The notes below the pieces were generated by a model. The model saw nothing but the letters and a program-made list of their open reading frames with translations. It was not told the origin of the DNA and did no database searches. Shown piece by piece: positions 1 to 9,407 of a stretch of DNA of 64,000 bases. The position numbers and the translations under genes were made by a program. Numbering within the stretch: the first letter of the stretch is position 1; each line of letters starts with the position of its first letter. Location: NCBI RefSeq assembly GCF_900105965.1, contig NZ_FNTV01000001.1, positions 3,472,001 through 3,536,000 on the forward strand. Direction: 5' to 3'. Source of the stretch: Arthrobacter alpinus. GTDB lineage: Bacteria > Actinomycetota > Actinomycetes > Actinomycetales > Micrococcaceae.

Positions 1-585
1 TAGTAGAAACAGTGCACCGTAGACCAACCCAAACCAAGCCTCCGCGGTGTTGGGGCTGACTCCCAGGAACGTATCGAGCCCGATGTATTCCGCAAGTGGA
101 GTATTTCCCGGCGGCAGGAACCACAGCCAGATCCACTGGGTCAGTCCACCCAAGCTGACGCCTAAGACCGTGATGGCTATGCAGAACGATGCGGTCCGGT
201 AGGTAAAGGACACGAAAACGCCGTGAATAAGATCCTTCCACGGCTGTGGATCGGCCAGAGTCCTAAACATGCCACCAATGGTATATTTTTGTGGAGTTCG
301 GTAGTGCACGGGCGGAATGCTGCCAGACCAGCGCCGCAGCGCGGATCGATTAACAGTTGCAAACCACCTGGCCGTAGCGAGGCAGGCCACGAGAACCGGC
401 AGGCCAACCCAGATGACGATCGTGGACAGGCCCACCGAGAAGAGGGTAATCAGGACGATGAAGGAAACGAGTGAAATGAAGAAGCCGGGCAGGATGTAGG
501 CCAGGTCCGATCCGATCTGCCGCCATGTTTGCGGGCGCACGATCTGCCAGGACTTTGGAGCCGGTGTGGCGTATGGGTTGCTCAT
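1..585 (-). CDS. Sensor histidine kinase, N-terminal sensor domain only (runs off left edge)
   Basis: The frame starts at ATG 585, seven bases after an AAGGA, and is open to base 1, giving 195 residues with no stop. Hydrophobic stretches lie near residues 29-52, 54-74, 120-158 and from 180 to the edge, with an N-terminal cytoplasmic-looking SNPYATPAPKSW leader. This matches the membrane 'putative sensor' domain found in front of NarL-type histidine kinases of actinobacteria. The kinase core itself would lie to the left of the window, so the kinase call is inference from the domain's usual context. It is divergent from the ABC-F gene at 720, with 134 bases between them. Confidence 0.7.
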   Translation of the reverse strand, partial: MSNPYATPAPKSWQIVRPQTWRQIGSDLAYILPGFFISLVSFIVLITLFSVGLSTIVIWVGLPVLVACLATARWFATVNRSALRRWSGSIPPVHYRTPQKYTIGGMFRTLADPQPWKDLIHGVFVSFTYRTASFCIAITVLGVSLGGLTQWIWLWFLPPGNTPLAEYIGLDTFLGVSPNTAEAWFGLVYGALFLL

Positions 586-719
586 AGTTCAATCCTTGCC
601 GTGGCGGGGTCCTTGAACCATCATGCCAGCCGGTGAATACAGGGTGGGGATATCCCCACCGACTACCCTGAGTGCCCATGGCGGATGGCACTGGTCATGG
701 GAGATGGGAGAATTAGTGT

Positions 720-2402
720 GTGGGACACATTGACGTTGCAAACATTGACTACTTTCTCTCTGACGGCCGGCAGCTGCTGAACGGGGTGAACTTTCGCGTC
801 TCCGATGGCACCAAGACGGCGCTGATCGGCCCCAACGGCACGGGCAAGACCACGTTGTTGCGCATCATTTGCCAGGATATTAAGGCCGACGAGGGCGCTG
901 TTTCGCGCTCGGGCAGCATGGGTGTCATGCGCCAGTTTGTGGGGCAGGTGCGTGATGAAAGCACCGTCCGTGATCTGTTGCTGTCCGTTGCCTCACCCAA
1001 TATTGCAGCCGCCGGAAAGGCAGTTGACGAGGCCGAAGTAGCCATGCTGGAACGCGACGACGAACCCAGCCAGATGGCGTATGCCCAGGCCATCGCCGAC
1101 TGGGGCGATGTTGGCGGTTATGAGATGGAAACCACATGGGACGAAGTCACCATGGCCGCAATGGGAATGGATTTCTACACCGCCCAGTACCGCAAAGCCG
1201 CAACCCTTAGCGGTGGCGAGCAAAAACGCTTGGTCCTTGAGGCGCTGTTCTCCGGCCCCGACGAGGTGCTGCTGCTGGATGAGCCCGATAACTATTTGGA
1301 TGTGCCTGGCAAGCGCTGGCTTGAAGCAAAAATGGCTGAGTCGAAGAAGTCCGTGTTGTTTGTTAGCCACGACCGCGAGCTCCTAGCCAATGCCGCAAAC
1401 AGAATTGTCACACTCGAACCCGGCATCAACGGCGCCTCCAGCTGGACTCACGGTGGCGGTTTTGAGTCGTATGTGAAGGCCCGAGAGGACCGTAACGCCC
1501 GGTTCGAAGAATTGCGGAAGCGGTGGGACGAGGAGCACATCAAGCTCAAGGAACTCGTCAACATGTACAAGACGAAGGCCGCCTTCCGCTCCGATATGGC
1601 CAACCGCTACCAAGCCGCCCAGTCGCGCCTGGCCCAGTTCTTGGAGCAAGGTCCGCCGGAAGCACTGCCCATTGAACAAAACGTGAAAATGCGCCTCAAG
1701 GGCGGGCGGACGGCCAAACGTGCAGTCATCGCCGACAAGCTGGAATTGACCGGTCTCATGAAACCATTCAGCACCGAGCTATGGTTTGGGGACAGGGTGG
1801 GTGTCCTGGGTTCCAATGGATCAGGCAAGTCTCACTTCCTGCGGCTTTTGGCCGCAGGCGGCTCGGACCCGGACAAGGAACATGAGCCGGTGTCCGACGT
1901 CGAAATTGCGCCTGTGCCTCACGAAGGCTCCGTCAAACTCGGTGCCCGCATTCGCCCGGGCTTCTTTGCCCAGACCCATGCCCGTCCAGACCTTTTGACG
2001 CGAACGTTGCTGGACATTCTCCACCGCGGGGATGAGCACCGTTCGGGAATGGGGCGCGAGGCGGCCGCTGGCGCCCTGGATCGCTATGGACTGGCTTCGA
2101 GTTCAGAGCAGAAGTACGATTCCTTGTCCGGCGGGCAGCAGGCACGGTTCCAGATTCTGCTGTTGGAGCTTTCCGGCGCCACATTGTTGCTGCTGGATGA
2201 GCCCACCGACAACCTCGATCTGCACTCGGCCGAAGCCCTGGAAAGGGCCATCGACTCCTTCGAAGGAACCGTCCTGGCCGTAACCCACGACCGTTGGTTT
2301 GCCCGCTCCTTTGACCGCTTTCTGGTGTTTGGCTCAGACGGCAAGGTCTACGAGTCAGACGAGCCTGTCTGGGACGAGAAACGTGTGGAACGGGCCCGTT
2401 AA
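720..2402 (+). CDS. ABC-F family ATPase (ribosome-associated type)
   Basis: A 560-residue soluble protein with two complete ABC domains and no membrane segments, the ABC-F layout. Domain 1 has Walker A GPNGTGKTT (about residue 37), signature LSGGEQKR and Walker B VLLLDEPDNYLD; a charged linker around residues 250-330 separates it from domain 2, with GSNGSGKS (about 362), LSGGQQAR and LLLLDEPTDNLD. Family members bind the ribosomal E site and either regulate translation or protect against antibiotics; which applies here cannot be told from sequence. The GTG start at 720 is preceded by GGGAG at seven bases. The gene stands alone. Confidence 0.9.
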   Translation: MGHIDVANIDYFLSDGRQLLNGVNFRVSDGTKTALIGPNGTGKTTLLRIICQDIKADEGAVSRSGSMGVMRQFVGQVRDESTVRDLLLSVASPNIAAAGKAVDEAEVAMLERDDEPSQMAYAQAIADWGDVGGYEMETTWDEVTMAAMGMDFYTAQYRKAATLSGGEQKRLVLEALFSGPDEVLLLDEPDNYLDVPGKRWLEAKMAESKKSVLFVSHDRELLANAANRIVTLEPGINGASSWTHGGGFESYVKAREDRNARFEELRKRWDEEHIKLKELVNMYKTKAAFRSDMANRYQAAQSRLAQFLEQGPPEALPIEQNVKMRLKGGRTAKRAVIADKLELTGLMKPFSTELWFGDRVGVLGSNGSGKSHFLRLLAAGGSDPDKEHEPVSDVEIAPVPHEGSVKLGARIRPGFFAQTHARPDLLTRTLLDILHRGDEHRSGMGREAAAGALDRYGLASSSEQKYDSLSGGQQARFQILLLELSGATLLLLDEPTDNLDLHSAEALERAIDSFEGTVLAVTHDRWFARSFDRFLVFGSDGKVYESDEPVWDEKRVERAR

Positions 2403-2420
2403 CCAGCGGATTTTCCAGTC

Positions 2421-2443
2421 GTACGGTTGGGACGTCACCGTAC
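2421..2443. terminator. Hairpin between convergent genes
   Basis: Inverted repeat GTACGGT / ACCGTAC with a 9-base loop just after the ABC-F stop and overlapping the 3' end of the permease gene on the other strand. There is no T-run, so it may end transcription only weakly or serve both directions. Confidence 0.4.
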
Positions 2444-3238
2444 GGCAGTTTTGCCGCGGAACTTGGCAATAACAGCCAGCACTGCAACCGTGACCGCAAT
2501 CAGGACCAGGGTGTTGGCGGCCGCGTCAAAAAGGGCTCCGCGGTCTGTCAGGGTGAAGATCGTGACAGGCAAGGTGCGCCAACTGGCCGGGTAGAGCATG
2601 ACTGTGGCGCCCAATTCACCCATGCACAAAGCGACGGCCAACCCTGTTGCTGCTGCAATGGAAGGCAGCAGCAGCGGCAGCTTGATGGTGAGGAGAACCC
2701 GCAACCGGGATGCCCCTAAACTTGCCGCGGCCAAGGGAATCAGCGGATCTGCGCCCCGAGCGGCGGCCGAAACTGTGCTGTAGGCGAAGGCCAGAACCAG
2801 GAGTGTCTGCGCCAGAATGACGATCGCCGCCGTGCCGTTGAGTAGTACCGGGGCCTTGCTAAAAGCCGTCAGCATCCCTAGCCCGACGACGACGGACGGC
2901 ACTGCTGCAGGCAGGTGAAACACCGCGTCGCTCACCCTTGAAACCGCCGAGTTTGTCGGTGAAGAGGCGGCGCACAAAGCCGCCCACGTGCCAAGGAAGA
3001 CAGCCAGCAGGCTGGCGAATACAGCGGTTTGCAGGCTCACGATCAGCGAGGAAAGGTTGTCGGCAGCCAGAGCGCCAACCACGTGTCCCAGCGTGGGGTT
3101 GGACGGAAGAACTCCATTCCAGCTGCCGGCAAAAGCAGCCATCAAGGTGACCAGTAGCGGTGCGCCGATGAGAAGCAGCAGTGCCAACGTGAGGAAAGCC
3201 CAGACGGTGAACTTGGAAGATTTAGTGTGCAGCAGCAT
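2435..3238 (-). CDS. Phosphonate ABC transporter permease (second permease, PhnV-like)
   Basis: About 267 residues with six predicted membrane helices and the binding-protein-dependent permease signature near LAAASLGASRLRVLLTIKLP (EAA loop). The start at ATG 3238 follows a GGAG and overlaps the upstream permease by 17 bases; an earlier in-frame start at 3289 would put the start deep inside the neighbour. It is the last gene of the five-gene minus-strand unit FAD enzyme, binding protein, ATPase, permease, permease. The paired permease arrangement and neighbours fit 2-aminoethylphosphonate importers; spermidine/putrescine or iron importers share the fold, so the substrate rests on context. Confidence 0.8.
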   Translation of the reverse strand: MLLHTKSSKFTVWAFLTLALLLLIGAPLLVTLMAAFAGSWNGVLPSNPTLGHVVGALAADNLSSLIVSLQTAVFASLLAVFLGTWAALCAASSPTNSAVSRVSDAVFHLPAAVPSVVVGLGMLTAFSKAPVLLNGTAAIVILAQTLLVLAFAYSTVSAAARGADPLIPLAAASLGASRLRVLLTIKLPLLLPSIAAATGLAVALCMGELGATVMLYPASWRTLPVTIFTLTDRGALFDAAANTLVLIAVTVAVLAVIAKFRGKTAVR

Positions 3239-4124
3239 GTGAAGCTCCGGAAAGTTTCTTGGTGGTCCAACGGTAAAGGCAGTAAACACCCAGCGACAGG
3301 GAGACCTGCACGCAGGCTATGACGGCTGCGGAGGGGAAATCGAAGGTGACGATACTTCGCGTGTAGATCAGCATGGGCAGCGTCATGACGTTCTTAGCCC
3401 CGGTGAACAAAATAATTCCGAATTCATTCATGGTCAGCAGGAATGTCAGTCCTGCTGCTGCAGCCAAGGCAGGCACCGCTGCAGGGAGAATGACGGTGCG
3501 GACAATGGCCCACGGGCTGCTTCCCAGGCTTCCAGCGACGTCGATGAGTTCACGCGGAACTTGGGAAAATATTGCCAGCAGGGGGCGCACCACAAATGGG
3601 GTGTAGAAGGCGATCTCGGCCAGCACCACGCCGGGTACCTCGTTGACGAAGTTCAGGGGAGGGATGCCAGGGGCTACGGACTCCATGACCGAATTAACCA
3701 CTCCGGTGCGGCCGTACAAGATGCTAAAGGCCAAGGGAATCAGAAACGACGGAAAAGAAACCACGGTTTCAATGAGTCGGGTGATGAATCCTGCGCCGCG
3801 AAACGGAACAAAGGACAGCGCCAAGGCAATGAAAGTGCCCAAGACGATGGCCCCAAGTGTGGACATGGCGGCGATTTTCAAGGTGGTTCCCATCGCCGCC
3901 TGAACCGCAGGCGAGGCGAGTTCATAGCGCCAGTTCTCCAGCCCGACAGGTTCCCCGGACTTGTCCAGAAATGACTGTGCACCGATCTGGATGAGGGGGT
4001 AGACAAAGAAGGCAGCGACAAAGAGCAGGGGAACAGCCAGCCACAGCCACGCAATGCGCGTCTTGCCAGAGGGCATCGTGGGGGCTTGGGCTGGCATGGA
4101 CTTGGTCGAGGTAGCGGAACTCAT
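3222..4124 (-). CDS. Phosphonate ABC transporter permease (first permease, PhnU-like)
   Basis: 300 residues, six predicted membrane helices after a Ser/Pro-rich cytoplasmic N-terminus, and an EAA loop in DVAGSLGSSPWAIVRTVILP. It pairs with the permease downstream to form the membrane channel of an importer. The ATG at 4124 overlaps the stop of the ATPase gene by four bases (ATGA), so the two are translationally coupled. The subunit is assigned to the 2-aminoethylphosphonate class because of the phosphonatase-like and FAD genes beside it. Confidence 0.8.
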   Translation of the reverse strand: MSSATSTKSMPAQAPTMPSGKTRIAWLWLAVPLLFVAAFFVYPLIQIGAQSFLDKSGEPVGLENWRYELASPAVQAAMGTTLKIAAMSTLGAIVLGTFIALALSFVPFRGAGFITRLIETVVSFPSFLIPLAFSILYGRTGVVNSVMESVAPGIPPLNFVNEVPGVVLAEIAFYTPFVVRPLLAIFSQVPRELIDVAGSLGSSPWAIVRTVILPAAVPALAAAAGLTFLLTMNEFGIILFTGAKNVMTLPMLIYTRSIVTFDFPSAAVIACVQVSLSLGVYCLYRWTTKKLSGASHAAAH

Positions 4125-5320
4125 GGGGTATCTCCGGCCGGGACCAGCACGGCATGCTGCGCGTCGACGCTGAGCACCACAAGGGCTCCTGGTGTGGGCA
4201 CAGCCGATAGTGCCGGCAGATCCACGGTTACTCGTTCAGCGATGCCAATCAAATCGACCTGGACCCGGTGGCCAGCACCGCGCCACTGCACGGACTCCAC
4301 TCGGCCGGGTAGGCTGTTTTCGATCGAAACCACGGCGTTGTCGGCACCGGTCTCCAGCTGCCAAGCGTGTGGGCGCACAGCCAATTTTGCCCGGTCCCCG
4401 GGAGCCAGGACAAAAGGGGCCACGGCTCGCATTCGATGTTGGCCCACCCTGACGGTGGCAACTGCGCCGCCGCCACGCGCAACCGTAGTTGAGACGGCTG
4501 GAAGCAAGGACGCGCCGCCGAGGAATTTGGCGGTGAATGCGCTCCTGGGCCGGTTGTACAACTCGTCAGCGGTGCCAATCTCCTCCAGTCGTGCATTGCG
4601 CATCACGGCGATCCTGTCAGCCAGTGTCAGCGCCTCTGATTGATCGTGAGTCACATAGACCATGGCAATATCGGGAAGCTCCGCACGCAGGGCTTGAAGT
4701 TCGATCAGCATCTCGGCGCGCAATGAGGCATCGAGCGCGGACAGCGGCTCGTCCAACAGCAAGAGCTGGGGTTTGATGGCTAGTGCGCGGGCAATTGCCA
4801 CACGCTGCTGCTGCCCGCCCGAGAGCTGGCGGGGCAACTTGTGTGCATGTTCCTCCATGCCCACCATCTCGAGCATCTTCTTGACCCGGGCAGCAACCCG
4901 TTCCTTGGGGAGCTTGCGCGCCTTGAGCCCGTACGCCACGTTTGAGTCAATGCGCATGTGCGGGAAGAGAGCATATGACTGCACTACGACGCCGATTCCG
5001 CGTTGTGCCGGCGAGGTTCCCGTGACATCGCTGCCATCGAGCAGGATCTGGCCGCTGGAGGGTTGTTCAAAGCCGGCGATGGCCTTCAACGCAGTGGATT
5101 TTCCGGATCCAGAGGGACCAAGCAACGCCACGGTTTCCCCGCGCTCCACGTGCAGGCTCAGCCCTTCAAGGGCAACTGTGGTCCCGTACGTGACGGAGAC
5201 GTTGCGCAGCTCCACCGCCTTGACCGGTGGCTCGGTGTTCTGGGGCACGACGCCGGGACCTTCGGTTGGGTGTTGAGCGCCCGGATGGGCGTGACGGGAC
5301 TTCTTGGTTATGGACAGCAT
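4121..5320 (-). CDS. Phosphonate ABC transporter ATP-binding protein (PhnT-like)
   Basis: 399 residues. Walker A GPSGSGKST, Q-loop VVQSYALFPH, signature LSGGQQQRVAIARAL, Walker B LLLLDEP and switch His in VTHDQSEAL are intact; a C-terminal TOBE-like beta region (about residues 280-399) follows, as in POT/AEP-type importers. I choose ATG 5320 because AGGAG stands four bases before it and the longer frame would run into the binding-protein gene. It lies 43 bases after that gene and overlaps the next permease by four bases. Confidence 0.85.
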   Translation of the reverse strand: MLSITKKSRHAHPGAQHPTEGPGVVPQNTEPPVKAVELRNVSVTYGTTVALEGLSLHVERGETVALLGPSGSGKSTALKAIAGFEQPSSGQILLDGSDVTGTSPAQRGIGVVVQSYALFPHMRIDSNVAYGLKARKLPKERVAARVKKMLEMVGMEEHAHKLPRQLSGGQQQRVAIARALAIKPQLLLLDEPLSALDASLRAEMLIELQALRAELPDIAMVYVTHDQSEALTLADRIAVMRNARLEEIGTADELYNRPRSAFTAKFLGGASLLPAVSTTVARGGGAVATVRVGQHRMRAVAPFVLAPGDRAKLAVRPHAWQLETGADNAVVSIENSLPGRVESVQWRGAGHRVQVDLIGIAERVTVDLPALSAVPTPGALVVLSVDAQHAVLVPAGDTP

Positions 5321-5363
5321 GGTGCTCCTGTTGGGAGGGTGGCGGATATCGAGCGCGGGACGA

Positions 5364-6413
5364 TTACTGGCCGGTGGCCGTGTTGTAGTCCTTGAGATCG
5401 GCATCAAGGTCGGTGAGGACCTCATTCCACTCCGGTTGCAAGACAGTGACACCGTCCATGGTCTTCTTCAGCGCCGTGAAGTTTTCATCGCCCGGGGTGA
5501 CGTCCGATCGGACGGGTAGACCGAGTGCTGAGCCGGAGATGGTTTCCTGGACTGGCTTGGAGATTAGGTAGTCCATGAGCTGTGCGGCGTTGTCCTGGTG
5601 CGGTGCATCTGCCGCCAGCCCCATGACGTACGGCAGTGCAAGGGTGGCCCGGGCGCCGTCGTTGTTCTTGGGGAAGAATACTTCGAAGGCAGACTTGTCG
5701 GCCTTGATGGACTGCAGCGCCATCTGGACGTCACTGTTGGCCACGCTCAGTTCGCCTTTGGAAACCTTTGGGCCGAGCTTGCCGGTTGACGCGCTGGGGC
5801 CAACGTTGTTTTTCTGAAGGGCACTGAGGTAGTCAAGCGCCCCGTCCTTGCCCTTGATTTTCTGGAGCACGAGCAACATGGCCGTACCGTCGCCAGCCTG
5901 GCCGGGAGTGGAATACTGGATTTTTCCTTCGTACTTTGAATCCAGCAGGTCCTGCCATGTGTCGGGCTTGTCGGCGGCTGTTGTGTTGCGAATCATGGCT
6001 GCGTAGTTGTTCACCACAGACACATACATGCCCTCCGGCGACTTGGATTCAGCAGGAACACCGGAAAGATCCAGAGAGTTCTTCTGCAGCAGGCCATTCT
6101 TTTCTGCCTGCTGAATGAACGGAGGCAGGGTGACGATCACATCGGCCTGCGGGTTGGACTTCTCCTTTTGTGCCCGGGAGATCACCTCGCCGGAGCCGGC
6201 CTCAATGAGCTCTACCTTGATACCAGTGTCCTTCGTGAAATTCTCGAAGGTAGCTCCGTACCAATCAGCCAGGCCGTCGGCGCTGTAGACAGTGACCTTT
6301 TGTTCCGAGGCGCTGGCGGTGTTGCCAGTGGCTGTGCCACCACAACCTGTCATAAGCATGGTGCCGGCAGTGGCCACAGCGAGCAGGGAGAGAAGGCGAA
6401 GAGACTTTTTCAA
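5364..6413 (-). CDS. Phosphonate-binding lipoprotein (PhnS-like)
   Basis: 349 residues from a TTG at 6413, preceded by AAGGA. The N-terminus is a lipoprotein signal (KKS, hydrophobic core, then MTGC with Cys24 as the lipidation site). The mature part reads as an extracellular solute-binding protein of the iron/AEP type, starting KVTVYSADGLADWYGATFENF. It would capture substrate outside the membrane for the two permeases downstream. The ATG further upstream lies inside the FAD gene and is not likely used. Substrate is inferred from neighbours. Confidence 0.85.
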   Translation of the reverse strand: MKKSLRLLSLLAVATAGTMLMTGCGGTATGNTASASEQKVTVYSADGLADWYGATFENFTKDTGIKVELIEAGSGEVISRAQKEKSNPQADVIVTLPPFIQQAEKNGLLQKNSLDLSGVPAESKSPEGMYVSVVNNYAAMIRNTTAADKPDTWQDLLDSKYEGKIQYSTPGQAGDGTAMLLVLQKIKGKDGALDYLSALQKNNVGPSASTGKLGPKVSKGELSVANSDVQMALQSIKADKSAFEVFFPKNNDGARATLALPYVMGLAADAPHQDNAAQLMDYLISKPVQETISGSALGLPVRSDVTPGDENFTALKKTMDGVTVLQPEWNEVLTDLDADLKDYNTATGQ

Positions 6414-6423
6414 GATGGAATCC

Positions 6424-7605
6424 TTAGCGAGTTGCCGTGGTTGCGGACGTGGTTTCGAGCTGTTCAAATGTCTTGCGGGCCAAGCCAAAGGAGATGGTCA
6501 TGCCAATACCTGAGGTGACTGAGACGGCCGTGACGTTGGGCGCCAGCGCCTCGATGAGGAAGTCTTGGTGCGGACTGGTGGCATAGATGCCCTGCCAGCG
6601 CTGGAGGATCTGAAAGTTGCCAGCACCCAATAGCTTGGTGGCGGCCGCGAGCAGGGTGTCCGAGGTTTGTTCCATCAGGAACGGATCCACTGTTGTTTCG
6701 GTGTGGTGGCTGTCGCCGATGATCAACGTGCCGTCGGGGCGCTGCGTCAGCATGAGATTGGCATCGATGGCCATGAGTTCCGGGCTGCCAGCTGCCAATT
6801 CTTTCCGCAGTTGAACCGCGGCTGCGGTTTCGGCAAATGCCGGGTAGCGAAGCATTGAGGTGCCGGTGAGTACCGCTCGTCTGATGGACAACGAGGCGGC
6901 CGGGCGGACCAAGGCCATCTGCAAAGCGCAGCGGTCCACGGCAAGTGGTTCAGCCATCTCAGGATGGACGTAGTCCAGGTCGTGCCCAACGCAGACCAGG
7001 ACCCGAGATGCCGTGAGCGTGCCCCGGGAAGTCCGCACGGAAACGGAGTCTTCGGTTGCCTCGGGGTCAGTGCCAAGGTAGGAGGTGCGCCACAGGAAGG
7101 AAACCCTGGGCTGCCGGGCCAGCCAGGCAGCCAACTTCCCGACTGCTTCACGGGGGTCGACCCGGATGTCGTCGCGGAGCAGCGCGCCAGCTTGAATCGC
7201 GGGATCACCATGGCCGGAGAGTTCTTGGCGGACCTGGGCTGCATTGATGAGCTGGACTTCGGAGCCGCCACGCGCCTGGGATAGTTCCTCCAGCACGGCC
7301 ACTTCCTGGCTGCTGCGGGCAATCGCCAAACCGCCGGATTCAACGGAAAAGAAGCCGGCCATTTGGCTGTGTCTGAGCCAGCCTTCGCGGGCAACGGTGG
7401 CCAATTCCAAGAGCTCACCGGATTGGGCGGTCACACAGCAGTGGCCGAAGTTGCGAACTGAGGCGCCCACTGCCCGGGTGTCGCGGTCAATGATGCGAAC
7501 GCTCAATCCGCGGGCTACGGCCTCGGCGGCATGAGCCAGTCCGGTGATCCCGGCTCCCACAATCAGGACGTCGGTGTGGGGAAGTAAAGCATTTGAATCG
7601 GTCAT
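6424..7605 (-). CDS. FAD-dependent oxidoreductase of aminophosphonate catabolism (TIGR03364 type)
   Basis: 393 residues with an N-terminal dinucleotide-binding motif DVLIVGAGITGLAHA and a DAO-fold ending in TSGIGMTISFGLA, the FAD-contacting C-terminal motif. Family knowledge: TIGR03364 enzymes co-occur with TIGR03351 phosphonatase-like hydrolases and phosphonate transporters, and oxidise the amine of aminoethylphosphonate-like compounds to an aldehyde. Here it is the first gene of the transporter operon and divergent from the regulator and hydrolase. There is no PhnW transaminase nearby, so this enzyme probably supplies the aldehyde. ATG 7605 is chosen; a GTG at 7614 is equally possible and neither has a clear ribosome site. 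Confidence 0.85.
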   Translation of the reverse strand: MTDSNALLPHTDVLIVGAGITGLAHAAEAVARGLSVRIIDRDTRAVGASVRNFGHCCVTAQSGELLELATVAREGWLRHSQMAGFFSVESGGLAIARSSQEVAVLEELSQARGGSEVQLINAAQVRQELSGHGDPAIQAGALLRDDIRVDPREAVGKLAAWLARQPRVSFLWRTSYLGTDPEATEDSVSVRTSRGTLTASRVLVCVGHDLDYVHPEMAEPLAVDRCALQMALVRPAASLSIRRAVLTGTSMLRYPAFAETAAAVQLRKELAAGSPELMAIDANLMLTQRPDGTLIIGDSHHTETTVDPFLMEQTSDTLLAAATKLLGAGNFQILQRWQGIYATSPHQDFLIEALAPNVTAVSVTSGIGMTISFGLARKTFEQLETTSATTATR

Positions 7606-7653
7606 GGCATTCACTGTGTCGCGTTCAATGCGGCTAAATCAAGCCACAACGGC

Positions 7654-7669
7654 ACTTGTATTGACAAGT
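7654..7669. promoter_or_regulatory. Probable GntR operator 1
   Basis: ACTTGTATTGACAAGT, with arms ACTTG/CAAGT around six bases. It shares ACTTGTAT and CAAGT with the second site at 7753-7768, exactly 99 bases away, and lies about 50 bases upstream of the FAD gene on the minus strand, where it overlaps a TTGTCA that could be its -35. Confidence 0.65.
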
Positions 7670-7742
7670 TCTCAAACGATTCACTTACGCTCCCAACTGT
7701 TTACCTTTTGTTCAACTGAGACTGCGAAATTTCAGTATTCTT

Positions 7743-7780
7743 GCCAATTTCGACTTGTATACTCAAGTCATGAAATTGGC
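7743..7780. promoter_or_regulatory. Probable GntR operator 2, overlapping promoter and start codon
   Basis: Core ACTTGTATACTCAAGT (7753-7768) inside a larger inverted repeat: GCCAATTTC (7743-7751) pairs with GAAATTGGC (7772-7780), and GACTTG with CAAGTC. The ATG of the regulator gene (7770) and a -10-like TATACT (7758-7763) lie within the repeat. Binding here would block polymerase directly, giving autorepression. Confidence 0.65.
7758..7763 (+). promoter_or_regulatory. -10 box, leaderless start of GntR gene
   Basis: TATACT six bases before ATG 7770; no ribosome-binding site is present, so transcription and translation probably start at the same base. Confidence 0.55.
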
Positions 7781-8522
7781 TAGGCATGAACAACTAAGAG
7801 ACGAGTTTCTGCACAGGATCAACTCCGGGAGCTGGCCTGAGGGCTCGGCCGTTCCGTCGGAAGCGGCCCTCAGTGCGGAGTTTGGTGCCTCACGTGGACC
7901 TGTCCGTCAAGCATTGGCAGCATTGCGGTCCGACGGGATTATCTCTGGGGGCCGAGGCAAGCCACCTGTTGTCCGTTCGGCTGTTGTTTCGCAGTCCGTG
8001 GAGACCTTCATGTCTTTCACTGAGTGGGCGGAATCCCTTGGCAAGGTGCCAGGACAAAAAACCCAGGAGATTGCCCGCCGGGCAGCTGGGGCCCTGGCCG
8101 CCGCGCAATTGGGACTACAGCCACAGGATCCTGTTGTAACGCTCTTGCGGTTGCGTTCCCTCGACGGCGAACCCGCCATGGTTGAGCGTTCCTACTTTGT
8201 GCCGTTGGCAGGGCAGCCACTTTTTGACTTTGATACGGACTCCGGTTCAACGTTCCGCCATCTACTCGGCGCCGGTGTGGATCTGCACAGCGCCAGGCAC
8301 ACCATTGACGCCATAGCCGCCGAGGCGCAAGACGCCGAACTTCTGGGGATTGTCGTAGGTTCTCCCTTGTTGCGTGAGCGTCGCGTGACATTTTCCAGCA
8401 CTGGGGAACCGCTGGAGTACGCCGATGACAGGTACCGGCCCGAACTTGCCAACTTCATGATCAGCAACACCCTGCATGGACGGGCGCCCGTAGCCCGCGT
8501 GCAGGGCACAACCACACCCTAA
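7770..8522 (+). CDS. GntR-family transcriptional regulator, UTRA type (PhnR-like)
   Basis: 250 residues. Residues 1-75 form a GntR winged helix (GSWPEGSAVPSEAALSAEFG, then RGPVRQALAALRSDGII) and residues 90-240 a UTRA ligand-binding domain. The ATG at 7770 is preferred to a TTG at 7755 because a -10 box ends six bases before it. It is transcribed with the phosphonatase-like gene, 10 bases downstream, and is divergent from the FAD/transporter unit, with a matched operator at each side. It most likely senses the aminophosphonate or its breakdown product. Confidence 0.85.
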   Translation: MKLARHEQLRDEFLHRINSGSWPEGSAVPSEAALSAEFGASRGPVRQALAALRSDGIISGGRGKPPVVRSAVVSQSVETFMSFTEWAESLGKVPGQKTQEIARRAAGALAAAQLGLQPQDPVVTLLRLRSLDGEPAMVERSYFVPLAGQPLFDFDTDSGSTFRHLLGAGVDLHSARHTIDAIAAEAQDAELLGIVVGSPLLRERRVTFSSTGEPLEYADDRYRPELANFMISNTLHGRAPVARVQGTTTP

Positions 8523-8532
8523 GGAAAACACC

Positions 8533-9270
<738 letters not shown>

Positions 9271-9407
9271 GGCACCGTGCACAAGTTGCCCAAATTGTGG
9301 ACGTAGCAATTAATCTCTTTCTGCTTTGTGGATCAAGAGTTGGAAGGTTTCATCTACAGTGGTTTCAACCCCCTTTCGGCCCACTTTCGTAAAGAGCGTC
9401 CTCCACT

